Shown here one piece after another: positions 34,924-42,824 of a stretch of 64,000 nucleotides of DNA. How positions within the stretch are numbered: the stretch's first letter is position 1; the number at the start of each line of letters is the position of its first letter. The position numbers and the translations under genes were made by a program. Source of the stretch: MM2 sp035460165 (GTDB lineage Bacteria > Pseudomonadota > Gammaproteobacteria > Burkholderiales > Methylophilaceae); the NCBI GenBank assembly GCA_035460165.1, contig DATHWW010000011.1, forward strand, positions 87,127 to 151,126, read 5' to 3'. The notes beneath the pieces are model-generated. The model saw only the letters and a program-made list of their open reading frames with translations. It ran no database searches and was not told the DNA's origin.

Positions 34924-35295
34924 CTAAGCATGCAATTGGAAAACCTTGTTCATGATTTGCCACCGCCCGTCGATCTTGAGCAGATTGAAAAAGTCCGTGA
35001 AGCGATGCCCCGTCCAGTTGTCCGACTCTAGGCGCACGCTGGCGACAGTACCGGCGATATCGATGGCGACGATATGCGACACCAGCTCTGTGGCCGGACC
35101 GTTGCTGTCATTCCAGTCGTAAAGCCCCTGGATAGGGCCCGCGAAGAGATCGTTGCCGACATAGCCATAAATCGTGGCGTCCGTATGGAACGCTGGTCTC
35201 ATGGCTTCGCCCTTGCCGGAAATCGCCCCGTCGATGTAATGCTGGATGATGGCGCGGATGGCGGCGTAGTCGCCGATATTGGTTGCGCAATTCAT
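34924..35295 (-). CDS. NTF2-fold protein (lumazine-binding-like/SnoaL)
   Basis: Protein of 123 residues with AAGGAG eight bases before the ATG. It has the cone-shaped NTF2-like pattern: helix DYAAIRAIIQHYIDGAISG, then FHTDATIYGY and strands ending in FTDFFNLLKIDGRWQIMNKVF. This resembles putative lumazine-binding / DUF4440-like proteins, many of which are small enzymes or ligand-binders. It is divergent from a LysR regulator, its likely controller. Confidence 0.8.
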   Translation of the reverse strand: MNCATNIGDYAAIRAIIQHYIDGAISGKGEAMRPAFHTDATIYGYVGNDLFAGPIQGLYDWNDSNGPATELVSHIVAIDIAGTVASVRLESDNWTGHRFTDFFNLLKIDGRWQIMNKVFQLHA

Positions 35296-35374
35296 GGTTA
35301 TTCTCCTTGCGAGTGATGGGTGTCGTCATCGTCGCCTATTCCTTTCTTGGGATAAATCATCGATCTGGAATATT

Positions 35375-35397
35375 ATTTGTTCTACTTTTGAACAAAT
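35375..35397. promoter_or_regulatory. Palindromic operator upstream of LysR gene
   Basis: ATTTGTTC, seven bases, then GAACAAAT: a perfect 8-bp dyad containing the T-N11-A pattern of LysR sites. It ends 13 bases before the LysR ATG in the divergent region. Confidence 0.6.
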
Positions 35398-35410
35398 CAG
35401 GAGAGTGCAA

Positions 35411-36328
35411 ATGTTCAATTCAATCGCGGATCTGAAACTGTTCGCGCAGATTTACGAAAGACGTAACCTCTCCCAGGTCGCCGAACTCGCGCAAACCACG
35501 CCAGGCGTCATCAGCAAACGCCTTTCGCAACTGGAGGCGGATTTCGGGGCACGGCTTTTTCATCGCACGACACGCAATATCCAGCCGACCGACGAAGGCC
35601 AGCGCCTGTTCGTACAGGCGCAGAATCTGCTGGAACTGGTGGAAACCTATGAAAACGAATGGGGTGAGAAAACCGAGCCGAGTGGGACGATACGCATCAC
35701 CGCCTCGGCCTCTTTCGCCCGGCTATACCTGATGCCGTTGATGACGCAATTCGTGAAGCGCTATCCCCAAATCCGCATCAGTTTCGAACTCTCCGACAAG
35801 GTTCTGGATATCGTCGCGGAAGGCATAGACCTCGCGATCCGCGGCGCGCTGATGAATGATTCCTCGCTGATTGCCAGAAAGCTGGGACCTTCGCCGGAAG
35901 TGCTGTGCGCGACGCGTAAATACCTCGCCGCCGCACCACCGCTCACTTGCCCCGCCGACCTCGCGCAGCACAACTGCATCGTACTCAACGAAAACTACAA
36001 TTGGGAATTTCGGCAAGACGATAAGATCATCCATCAGAAAGTAAGCGGAAACTTCCAGACGAATTATAGCGAGGCATTGGTCGCTGCGATCAAGGATGAT
36101 CTTGGCATTGGCATGGTGTGCTACTGGCAAATCCATGAGGAAATCAAATCCGGTGCACTGGAACTCGTGCTGCCGCACTATCATCCAGGGCGCCTGCAAT
36201 CGCTCTATGCGGTGTATCCTTCACGCCGGCATCTGCCGCTGAAGACGAAAGTGCTGGTCAGGTTTCTGGAAGAGCATCTAACCATCCCATCTCCAGTGGG
36301 GACCAATAATCTTCCTACGGCAAATTGA
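35411..36328 (+). CDS. LysR-family transcriptional regulator
   Basis: Regulator of 305 residues from ATG 35411 (CAGGAGA upstream). The winged helix-turn-helix at about 1-60 reads LSQVAELAQTTPGVISKRLSQLEADFGARLFHRTTR. The effector domain follows, resembling the CrgA/AaeR-type subgroup (RIRITASASFARLYLMP-like, PQIRISFELSDKVLDIVAEGIDLAIR). It probably controls the divergent NTF2-fold gene and itself. The stop lies 20 bases before the ung ATG. Confidence 0.92.
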   Translation: MFNSIADLKLFAQIYERRNLSQVAELAQTTPGVISKRLSQLEADFGARLFHRTTRNIQPTDEGQRLFVQAQNLLELVETYENEWGEKTEPSGTIRITASASFARLYLMPLMTQFVKRYPQIRISFELSDKVLDIVAEGIDLAIRGALMNDSSLIARKLGPSPEVLCATRKYLAAAPPLTCPADLAQHNCIVLNENYNWEFRQDDKIIHQKVSGNFQTNYSEALVAAIKDDLGIGMVCYWQIHEEIKSGALELVLPHYHPGRLQSLYAVYPSRRHLPLKTKVLVRFLEEHLTIPSPVGTNNLPTAN

Positions 36329-36348
36329 TATCCGGATATATCGTGATA

Positions 36349-37017
36349 ATGAGTGAATCGATCGAAGAAACCATCCCGTCCGCTTGGGCCGCAGCCGTTC
36401 CCGAACTCGCCGACCAGCACCGCAAGATGGTGGAAACCCTCAAAGACGAGGCCGATGTAAGGCCGCGCCGCGGATTGTGGTATGAAGCCTTGCGCAAAGT
36501 ATCGCCCGATCAGGTGCGGGTCGTGATCCTCGGTCAGGACCCCTACCACGGCGAAGACCACGGCATCCAGCAAGCGCACGGCTTGGCATTTTCCGTCCCC
36601 GACGGCGTGCGGCCGCCGCCGTCCTTGCGCAACATCCTCAAGGAAATGCAAAGCGACCTGGGCAAGCACTCCAGCGTTTCCGGCGGCAATCTCAGCGCAT
36701 GGGCCGAGCAAGGCGTGCTGCTGCTAAATGCATCGCTGACCACGCGTGGCGGTAAAGCCGGCGTGCATGCGAAGCAATGGCACCGCTTCACCCAGACGCT
36801 GATCGATTATCTCGGCCGCCGCCCCGATCCATTGGTGTTCATCTTGTGGGGCGGCCACGCGCAAAAGCACAAAAAAGACATCGCGCCGCATCATGTCGTC
36901 ATCGAATCGGCCCATCCCTCGCCGCTATCGGCGTACCAGGGGTTCTTCGGCAGCAAACCCTTCAGCCGCACCAATGCGGCATTAGGTCGGCTAAACAAAC
37001 CGCCGGTGATCTGGTAG
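36349..37017 (+). CDS. ung: Uracil-DNA glycosylase
   Basis: Family 1 enzyme of 222 residues that excises uracil from DNA. The catalytic water motif GQDPYHG is near 64-70 and the His motif HPSPLSAYQGF near 190. The loop after GQDPYHG (EDHGIQQAHGLAFSV) is about four residues longer than in E. coli. ATG 36349 gives the usual family length; TTG 36325 and GTG 36343 are in-frame alternatives. A strong bidirectional terminator follows. Confidence 0.93.
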   Translation: MSESIEETIPSAWAAAVPELADQHRKMVETLKDEADVRPRRGLWYEALRKVSPDQVRVVILGQDPYHGEDHGIQQAHGLAFSVPDGVRPPPSLRNILKEMQSDLGKHSSVSGGNLSAWAEQGVLLLNASLTTRGGKAGVHAKQWHRFTQTLIDYLGRRPDPLVFILWGGHAQKHKKDIAPHHVVIESAHPSPLSAYQGFFGSKPFSRTNAALGRLNKPPVIW

Positions 37018-37027
37018 ACCAGGCAAT

Positions 37028-37057
37028 AAAAAAGCGGGGAAAATTCCCCGCTTTTTT
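37028..37057. terminator. Bidirectional terminator between ung and KGG gene
   Basis: Stem AAAAGCGGGGAA/TTCCCCGCTTTT with a two-base centre, A and T runs on each side. It serves ung (plus) and the KGG protein gene (minus), which converge here. Confidence 0.9.
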
Positions 37058-37071
37058 CAGATGCGACTGGC

Positions 37072-37332
37072 TTAGCTTCTGCCGCTATGACTGTTCATTC
37101 CGCCTTTGCGACCGGCTTCGGCAGCCTCTCTGGATGTGAATTCGTGGGCGGTACCGCGGGCATGCGCAGCTTTCCCGCCCTTGCTGCCCGCGATGGCAGC
37201 CTGCTGGGAGGTAAACTCGTGCGCCGTGCCCTTTTCATGGGCTGCCCTGCCACCCTTGCTGGCGATTTCGCGTTGCTTGTCTTCGTCCATTGCGGCAAAA
37301 CCGCGGTTGCTGCTACCTTGAGTTTGAGCCAT
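37072..37332 (-). CDS. KGG-repeat stress-induced protein
   Basis: Small hydrophilic protein of 86 residues starting at ATG 37332, seven bases after AAGGAG. Three KGG-type repeats are visible: IASKGGRAAHEKGTAHEFTS, IAGSKGGKAAHARGTAHEFT and AGRKGGMNSHS. This is the general-stress family of E. coli YciG / Bacillus GsiB type; the proteins are thought to act as hydrophilins. Longer upstream extension of the frame lacks a ribosome-binding site. Confidence 0.9.
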   Translation of the reverse strand: MAQTQGSSNRGFAAMDEDKQREIASKGGRAAHEKGTAHEFTSQQAAIAGSKGGKAAHARGTAHEFTSREAAEAGRKGGMNSHSGRS

Positions 37333-37565
37333 AACTTTCTCCTTTTTTGCATAAATAGATAAAAAGCAAAGCCCTTGGCCCAAGCCAACGGGCTTACTCC
37401 GCCAAATGAAATGTAGGGGCGTGTTACAAGAGTAACGATCAGCAAGCTGGGGCAATATAAGACTCGGCTGATAACCTTGTAGGAATGGCAAGTTGAATTC
37501 GCCGGTATCCGAGACCTCACCATTGCTGATACCATGCCGCCTTTTCGCTAGCACGAAGGGCAGTC

Positions 37566-37892
37566 ATGAATAACGTCGTCATCGAACACAATCCTGATGC
37601 ATCCCGCCTGGAAACACTGGGTGTTTCGAAATGGCCAACCTGGTCGAAAGAGGTTTCGGTGTTCCAGTGGCATTTTCTCGAGCAGGAAATCGCCTATATC
37701 CTGGAAGGCGAGTGCGTCATCACTCCGGCAGACGGCGCTCCGGTAACGTTCGGCAAGGGCGATCTGGTCACCTTCCCCGCCGGCATGAAATGCACCTGGG
37801 AAGTGAAGCAACCGCTGCACAAGCATTACCAATTGGACGGATCGAAACTGGCGCAGATCGGCCGTCGCTTACGCGCGCTTTTGCCGTTCTAG
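37566..37892 (+). CDS. Cupin-domain protein (cupin_3/DUF861 type)
   Basis: Protein of 108 residues with a single small beta-barrel: VSVFQWHFLEQEIAYILEGE, then ADGAPVTFGKGDLVTFPAGM and KCTWEVKQPLHKHYQL. Similar proteins include ureidoglycolate-hydrolase-like cupins, but no specific reaction can be read. It is divergent from the KGG gene, with 233 noncoding bases between. Confidence 0.8.
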   Translation: MNNVVIEHNPDASRLETLGVSKWPTWSKEVSVFQWHFLEQEIAYILEGECVITPADGAPVTFGKGDLVTFPAGMKCTWEVKQPLHKHYQLDGSKLAQIGRRLRALLPF

Positions 37893-38205
37893 AAAATTCC
37901 GCCCGGCTTTCAGAGCCATTCCGTACTGTCTCCACGAGGCCCGGGAAATTCGTTGCGAATTTCCCGGGCCTCGGCTTATTCCGCATTGCACGCACGTGTA
38001 TTCTCCAACCACGGCTCCATTCTTTTGCAACAATCCTGCTTCATCCTCTGTCCAAAACTGAAGATGCCATGGTCGTTTTTAATACAAAACCCAGAGGCAC
38101 ATGGAAGAAAAAATCATCTGTACACTATGTTAGCTAGCGCACAGATAGCCGAAACGCGCAGCGGTTAGATGGTTATACGCAGCGTTTAAAAAAGGAGACA
38201 AGATC
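37893..38205. other. Noncoding gap holding a long hairpin
   Basis: 313 bases with no convincing gene. They contain the perfect inverted repeat at 37935-37973 and the leader of the NYN gene, which ends in an AAAAGGAGA ribosome-binding site. Confidence 0.5.
37935..37973. repeat. Perfect 18-bp inverted repeat, 3-base loop
   Basis: CGAGGCCCGGGAAATTCG, TTG, then its exact complement. It lies 42 bases after the cupin gene. No T run follows (GCTTATTCC), so it is at best an atypical terminator. Confidence 0.85.
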
Positions 38206-38673
38206 ATGCAGACGCATTTTGTATTTGTCGATTATGAAAACACGCAGCCCGGCAATATTGGCTTGATCAGCGAACGCCAGCAAAACATCCAGATCAAGAT
38301 TTACCTGGGCCGCCATCAAAACATGATCCCGCTCTCGCTGGCCCGCGCAATGCATGGCTTGGGCGAACGCGCCGAATATATCCAGCTCGAAAGCAGCCGA
38401 CGCAATGCCATTGACTTCAATATCGCTTTCCAGCTGGGCGAGCTCGCGATCCAGCATCCGGAATCGAAATTCTCTATCCTGTCCAACGACCCAGGCTTCG
38501 ATGCAATTCTGGAGAGCCTGAAGACCAAGGGCATCATCTGCGCCCGTTATCCGGACATCGAGTCACTGCTGGAGCACACCACCGAGCCCTCGCCCTCGGA
38601 CCCGGGAAAATCCGGCCAGGACAAAGTGGTCGCGATGGACAAGAAACCGTCGCACGTGCAGGCGGTACGCTGA
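38206..38673 (+). CDS. NYN/PIN-like domain protein
   Basis: Protein of 155 residues with a strong ribosome-binding site. The pattern HFVFVDYENTQPG (first Asp), RRNAIDFNIAFQLGELA (second acidic cluster) and FSILSNDPGFDAILESL (third Asp) matches NYN/PIN-like metal-dependent nucleases. The last about 35 residues are a charged tail. The acidic set is intact, so RNase activity is plausible. No antitoxin-like partner is adjacent, so it is unlikely to be a classic toxin-antitoxin pair. Confidence 0.8.
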   Translation: MQTHFVFVDYENTQPGNIGLISERQQNIQIKIYLGRHQNMIPLSLARAMHGLGERAEYIQLESSRRNAIDFNIAFQLGELAIQHPESKFSILSNDPGFDAILESLKTKGIICARYPDIESLLEHTTEPSPSDPGKSGQDKVVAMDKKPSHVQAVR

Positions 38674-38700
38674 CCATTTTAATGTTGGGCACGAGCAGAC

Positions 38701-38732
38701 GTTTTCCAGATGGTCGGAATCATCTGGAAAAC
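38701..38732. repeat. Perfect 12-bp inverted repeat, 8-base loop
   Basis: GTTTTCCAGATG, eight bases, CATCTGGAAAAC, 28 bases after the NYN-gene stop. No T run follows, so terminator function is uncertain. Confidence 0.75.
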
Positions 38733-38795
38733 GCCCATTAGTCTTTCGGCGGCATGCCATTTAAGAGAAAGAGCATATTGAAAAGGAGTTGCGTG

Positions 38796-39200
38796 ATGAA
38801 GCAGCAGGCAATGACCAAGCAGAAATTGCTGGGACTTGAGGAAAAATACTGGAATGCGATCATGCAAAAAGATTCAGCCACGGCGGCGAGCTTAAGCGAT
38901 GACACCTGCGTCGTTGTAGGTGCGCAGGGCGTCGGCGAGGTGGATAGAAGCTCGCTCGCCAAGATGCTCGAGAGCGCAAAGTACACGTTGGAAGCCTACT
39001 CTCTTGAAGACGTGCACATGCATCGGGTCAGCGATGAGGTGGTAACCTTGGCCTACAAGGTGAAGGAAGCGCTGACCGTTGACGGCAAGAAGCTTAATCT
39101 GGAAGCATTCGACTCCAGCGTATGGGTGAAACGGGGCAGCAATTGGGTGTGTGTGGTCCACACCGAATCACTCGCCGGCGACCCATTCGGCCGGCACTGA
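38796..39200 (+). CDS. DUF4440/SnoaL-like NTF2-fold protein
   Basis: Protein of 134 residues from ATG 38796 with AAAAGGAG seven bases upstream. The first helix KQKLLGLEEKYWNAIMQKDSATA is followed by DDTCVVVGAQGVGEVDR and strands ending VWVKRGSNWVCVVHTESLAG, the DUF4440 pattern. Function is unknown; relatives include polyketide-cyclase-like and ketosteroid-isomerase-like folds. Confidence 0.82.
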   Translation: MKQQAMTKQKLLGLEEKYWNAIMQKDSATAASLSDDTCVVVGAQGVGEVDRSSLAKMLESAKYTLEAYSLEDVHMHRVSDEVVTLAYKVKEALTVDGKKLNLEAFDSSVWVKRGSNWVCVVHTESLAGDPFGRH

Positions 39201-39246
39201 GTTCCACCCCGCCAGTCTCACCTCAGCGGCGACAGCAAGTCTGCCG

Positions 39247-41028
39247 CTATCTTATTATCAGTTCGTCCTCTTCCAGGTCGCCGCTTTCGGCGGCCAGCAG
39301 GGCTTTTAAATCCTGTCTTCCCTGCTCCACCAAGCTCATAAGGGCTTCGCGGTCGTGCCTCACCTTGAGCGTACGGGTGATCATTTCCTGGTCGTGGCGT
39401 TCGAATTGACGAATGATTCTGGCCGCACCGCTGGCAGACACTTTTAATGCCAGCAGCGCCTGGCGCGCGGCTTCCAGAGCGGAATGAAAGGTCTCGCGTA
39501 TCGGCTCGATACCCAACTCGTAAAAATCGTAAGTATCGGTCCGGCTGCGGGCGCGGGCGACCATGGGCACCGCGGGCCAGCGTTCCCTCACCAGTTTGGC
39601 CGTTTCCAAAGCCGCATGCGGGTCATCCAGCGCAATGACAAACAGGCTCGCCTTGGCGATTCCGGCCTGCTGCAGCAGATCCAGCCGCGATGCATCGCCG
39701 TAATAGCAGCGCCAGCCAAAGCTGCGCATCAGCTCGACCTGATTCGGATCCTTGTCGATCAAGGTTACCGGAATTCCGTGGGCTAATAACACACGGCCGA
39801 CGATCTGGCCGAAGCGGCCGAAGCCGGCGACGATCACCGGATTTTCCTCCTCGATCGCCTCCTCCTCCGGCTGCTCGAGTTGCCGTGCGGCAAAGCGGTC
39901 ATACAGCACCAGCAGTAGCGGCGTGGTGAGCATGGAAACCGCGACGATGGCATTCAATGCATTGTAGGTCTCGCGATCCATCGATCCTTGTGCCAGGCCG
40001 ATGCCGAAAATGACAAATGCAAATTCGCCCACTTGCGACAAGCCGACTGCGAACAGCAGCGCATCGCGCGATGCGAGACGAAACAGACGGCCCAGCCCAT
40101 ACAGGATAGCGGCCTTCACCAGCACCAACAGCAGAGCCAGGCCGATGATCAGCACGGGCGATCTGGCGATGAGCGACATATCCACCGACATGCCGACCGC
40201 GATGAAAAACAGCCCTAACAGCAAGCCCTTGACCGGCTCGATGTCGAGCCGCAATTCGTAGCGGTATTCAGAGTCAGCCAGCAATACGCCGGCCAGGAAA
40301 GTCCCCAGCGCCATGGAAAGCCCGACCGCCTGCACCGCGATCGATACGCCGATCACCAGCAGCAGCGAAAAGGCGACGAAGATCTCGCGCATGCCCGTCT
40401 CCGCCACCACGCGCATCACCGGCCGCAATATGGTGCGGCTCGCCAGCACGATCGCGACCACCACCGCCAGCGCCTTGGCAACGGACCACATATCGACACT
40501 GCCGGCGCCGCCGGGTGCTAGCAAGGCGAGCAGCATGAACAACGGCACAACCGACAAATCCTGAAACAGCAGCACTGCGAACGAGGCCTGACCGCCAGGC
40601 GTGCGTAGTTGCTTTCTTTCCTCGAGCGAAGCCAACCCGATCGCGGTGGAGGACATTGCGATGCCGGCCCCCGCCACCAGCGCCACTGGCCACGGCAAAC
40701 CCGCCACCAGCGCAATGCCGGCGACCAGCGCAATGGTGCCGCCGACCTGCAAGCCGCCCAGCCCGAACAACCGCTTGCGCAGTTCCCACACCTTGTCCGC
40801 CTCCAACTCCAGCCCCACCAGGAACAGCAGCAGCACCACGCCGAACTCGGCGAAATGCAGCACCTGCTCGGGATCAGCGATCAGCTTGAACGCATACGGC
40901 CCGATCAGTATGCCGGCCAGCAGATAGCCCAGCACCGAGCCGAGACCGAGGCGTTTGAACAAGGGCACCGCCAGCACGGCAGCGGAAAGGTAAATCGCGG
41001 CTTCCACCAGAAAGCTGGACGGATTCAT
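39247..41028 (-). CDS. CPA2 (KefB/KefC-type) K+/H+ antiporter with TrkA-N domain
   Basis: Membrane antiporter of 593 residues from ATG 41028 (GGAG five bases upstream). About 12 transmembrane segments occupy residues 5-375, with FAEFGVVLLLFLVGLELE and AGAGIAMSSTAIG typical of Kef proteins. A TrkA-N nucleotide-binding domain follows (about 395-510, VIVAGFGRFGQIVGRVL, DKDPNQVELMRSFG). The C terminus is short and acidic (SGDLEEDELIIR). It probably mediates potassium efflux for pH or electrophile stress. No KefF/KefG ancillary gene is adjacent. Confidence 0.9.
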   Translation of the reverse strand: MNPSSFLVEAAIYLSAAVLAVPLFKRLGLGSVLGYLLAGILIGPYAFKLIADPEQVLHFAEFGVVLLLFLVGLELEADKVWELRKRLFGLGGLQVGGTIALVAGIALVAGLPWPVALVAGAGIAMSSTAIGLASLEERKQLRTPGGQASFAVLLFQDLSVVPLFMLLALLAPGGAGSVDMWSVAKALAVVVAIVLASRTILRPVMRVVAETGMREIFVAFSLLLVIGVSIAVQAVGLSMALGTFLAGVLLADSEYRYELRLDIEPVKGLLLGLFFIAVGMSVDMSLIARSPVLIIGLALLLVLVKAAILYGLGRLFRLASRDALLFAVGLSQVGEFAFVIFGIGLAQGSMDRETYNALNAIVAVSMLTTPLLLVLYDRFAARQLEQPEEEAIEEENPVIVAGFGRFGQIVGRVLLAHGIPVTLIDKDPNQVELMRSFGWRCYYGDASRLDLLQQAGIAKASLFVIALDDPHAALETAKLVRERWPAVPMVARARSRTDTYDFYELGIEPIRETFHSALEAARQALLALKVSASGAARIIRQFERHDQEMITRTLKVRHDREALMSLVEQGRQDLKALLAAESGDLEEDELIIR

Positions 41029-41254
41029 GGTCGCTCCAATCTTTGATTTGGAGCCATTCTGCCTGATTGCCCGGTCGCTGCGAAAGCGATGTCGATTCCA
41101 GCATCCGGCAACCGGCGGCAATGCCCTGTAGAATGATGGGGTTAGTGCAGCGAATAAGGCAGTAAGCCCGGCTGCCGGGCCGATGAGCCGTCATTGACCT
41201 AGTGTGACTCTGCCGATATAGATTAGGCGCACTAACACCTTACCCGACCGGCCC

Positions 41255-42820
41255 ATGCGTAGACTTTCTGCCCCATCATCCGCTGCCAAGCGTCCATCCG
41301 CGCTGACGGAGACGCTCAACCTGCAAGACTATCCCGCCACGTTTCCCGTGGCCCGCGCACTCCGGCGCCGCATCCATTTTCGGCTGGGCCCGACCAACTC
41401 CGGCAAAACGCACGATGCCTTGATCGCACTGCAAAATGCCGATTCCGGGGTTTATCTGGCGCCATTGCGTTTGCTGGCGATGGAAATTCGTGACCGGCTG
41501 ATGGACGCCGGCGTTCCGTGCAATCTGGTAACCGGCGAAGAGCGCGTGCTGGTTCCCGGCGCACGGCATACCGCCAGCACCGTGGAGATGATGCACCCCA
41601 CGCGCGAAGTCGCGGTAGCGGTCATCGATGAAATCCAGATGCTGCAGGACGAATCGCGCGGCTATGCCTGGACGGCGGCACTGGTCGGTGTGCCGGCGAA
41701 GGATGTCTACGTATGCGGCTCGGAAGCCGTCACCGAACCCTGCATCCGTGCCGTTGAAGCGATGAACGAAACCTATGACATCGTACGCCTGCAACGCCTG
41801 ACACCGCTCATTCTGGAAACCGAGTCCTTGAGCGGCGACCGCTACAGCCGCTGGAAATTGAAAAAACACCTGCAAAAAGGCGATGCGGTGATCGCCTTCA
41901 CGCGCAAGGACGTGCTCACGCTGAGTGCGCGATTCCGCCAATGGGGCTTTGGCGTGGCGAGCATATACGGCGCGCTGTCACCCGAAGTGCGCCGCATGGA
42001 AGCACGGCGCTTCAGCAGCGGCGAAGCGGATATCCTGGTCGCGACCGATGCCGTCGGCATGGGGCTCAATCTGCCGATCCGGCGCGTGGTGTTTTCCGCC
42101 ACGCATAAATTCGACGGCGTCGCGACGCGCGACCTCAACGCCACCGAAGTCCGACAAATCGCCGGGCGCGCCGGACGTTACGGCATCTATCCCATCGGCT
42201 ATGTGAATGCGTTCGAAAACGACGAGCTGCTGCATCTGCAGCACATGCTCACCACTTCCGACACTGCGGAGATAGACCGGCTGCCGATCACGCCGAATCT
42301 CTTCCATATGCAGGTGCTGTCCGAGGCACGCCACTGCGGCCGGATAGGCGAACTATTGGCGTACTTTACCGAGCGTGTCGGCATCGACAGCCCCATTTTC
42401 GAAACGACGGCGCTAAGCGTGCATGTCGCGCAGGGACATCTGATCGACATGCACGCCCCCGACCTCCCGCTGGCGCAGAAATACATTTTTTCCTGCGCCC
42501 CGGTTTCGCTCGACAAGGCGCACGAGTCCGACTACTTCATTGCCTGCCTGAAAAGTGTGGCGCACCAAAAGCCGAGAACGTTGCCGGCCATGCCGGACTG
42601 GCTGGATTCAACGAGCCCCAAGCACCTGGAGGACGCGGAAAACCTGAGCAAGGATTTGAGCCTATACGCCTGGCTCTCTTTCAAGTTTCCCGAGGTTTTT
42701 TTTGAAGGCACTGCCGTGCCGATGGTGCGCGCCCGGATCAGCCGTTATATCGAGCAGGCGCTGCTAACCCAAGCGGGATTCGGAGATACGACGAAGGAAG
42801 TGCTTTACGGTTATCGCTGA
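41255..42820 (+). CDS. Suv3-like DExH RNA helicase
   Basis: Superfamily 2 helicase of 521 residues. Walker A GPTNSGKT at 45-52, DEIQ as motif II, SEAVTEP as motif III-like, ATDAVGMGLNLPIRRVVF as motif V and QIAGRAGRYG as motif VI. The order and the C-terminal part match mitochondrial Suv3 and its bacterial homologues, which act in RNA degradation with exoribonucleases. PNPase is encoded 12.4 kb away in this window; partnership is known for mitochondrial Suv3 but is only an inference here. Confidence 0.88.
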   Translation: MRRLSAPSSAAKRPSALTETLNLQDYPATFPVARALRRRIHFRLGPTNSGKTHDALIALQNADSGVYLAPLRLLAMEIRDRLMDAGVPCNLVTGEERVLVPGARHTASTVEMMHPTREVAVAVIDEIQMLQDESRGYAWTAALVGVPAKDVYVCGSEAVTEPCIRAVEAMNETYDIVRLQRLTPLILETESLSGDRYSRWKLKKHLQKGDAVIAFTRKDVLTLSARFRQWGFGVASIYGALSPEVRRMEARRFSSGEADILVATDAVGMGLNLPIRRVVFSATHKFDGVATRDLNATEVRQIAGRAGRYGIYPIGYVNAFENDELLHLQHMLTTSDTAEIDRLPITPNLFHMQVLSEARHCGRIGELLAYFTERVGIDSPIFETTALSVHVAQGHLIDMHAPDLPLAQKYIFSCAPVSLDKAHESDYFIACLKSVAHQKPRTLPAMPDWLDSTSPKHLEDAENLSKDLSLYAWLSFKFPEVFFEGTAVPMVRARISRYIEQALLTQAGFGDTTKEVLYGYR

Positions 42821-42824
42821 TGCT

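Noticed and set aside
38206..38795. NYN protein as half of a toxin-antitoxin pair
   Set aside because: No small antitoxin-like gene adjoins it; neighbours are a hairpin and an independent NTF2-fold gene with its own ribosome-binding site.
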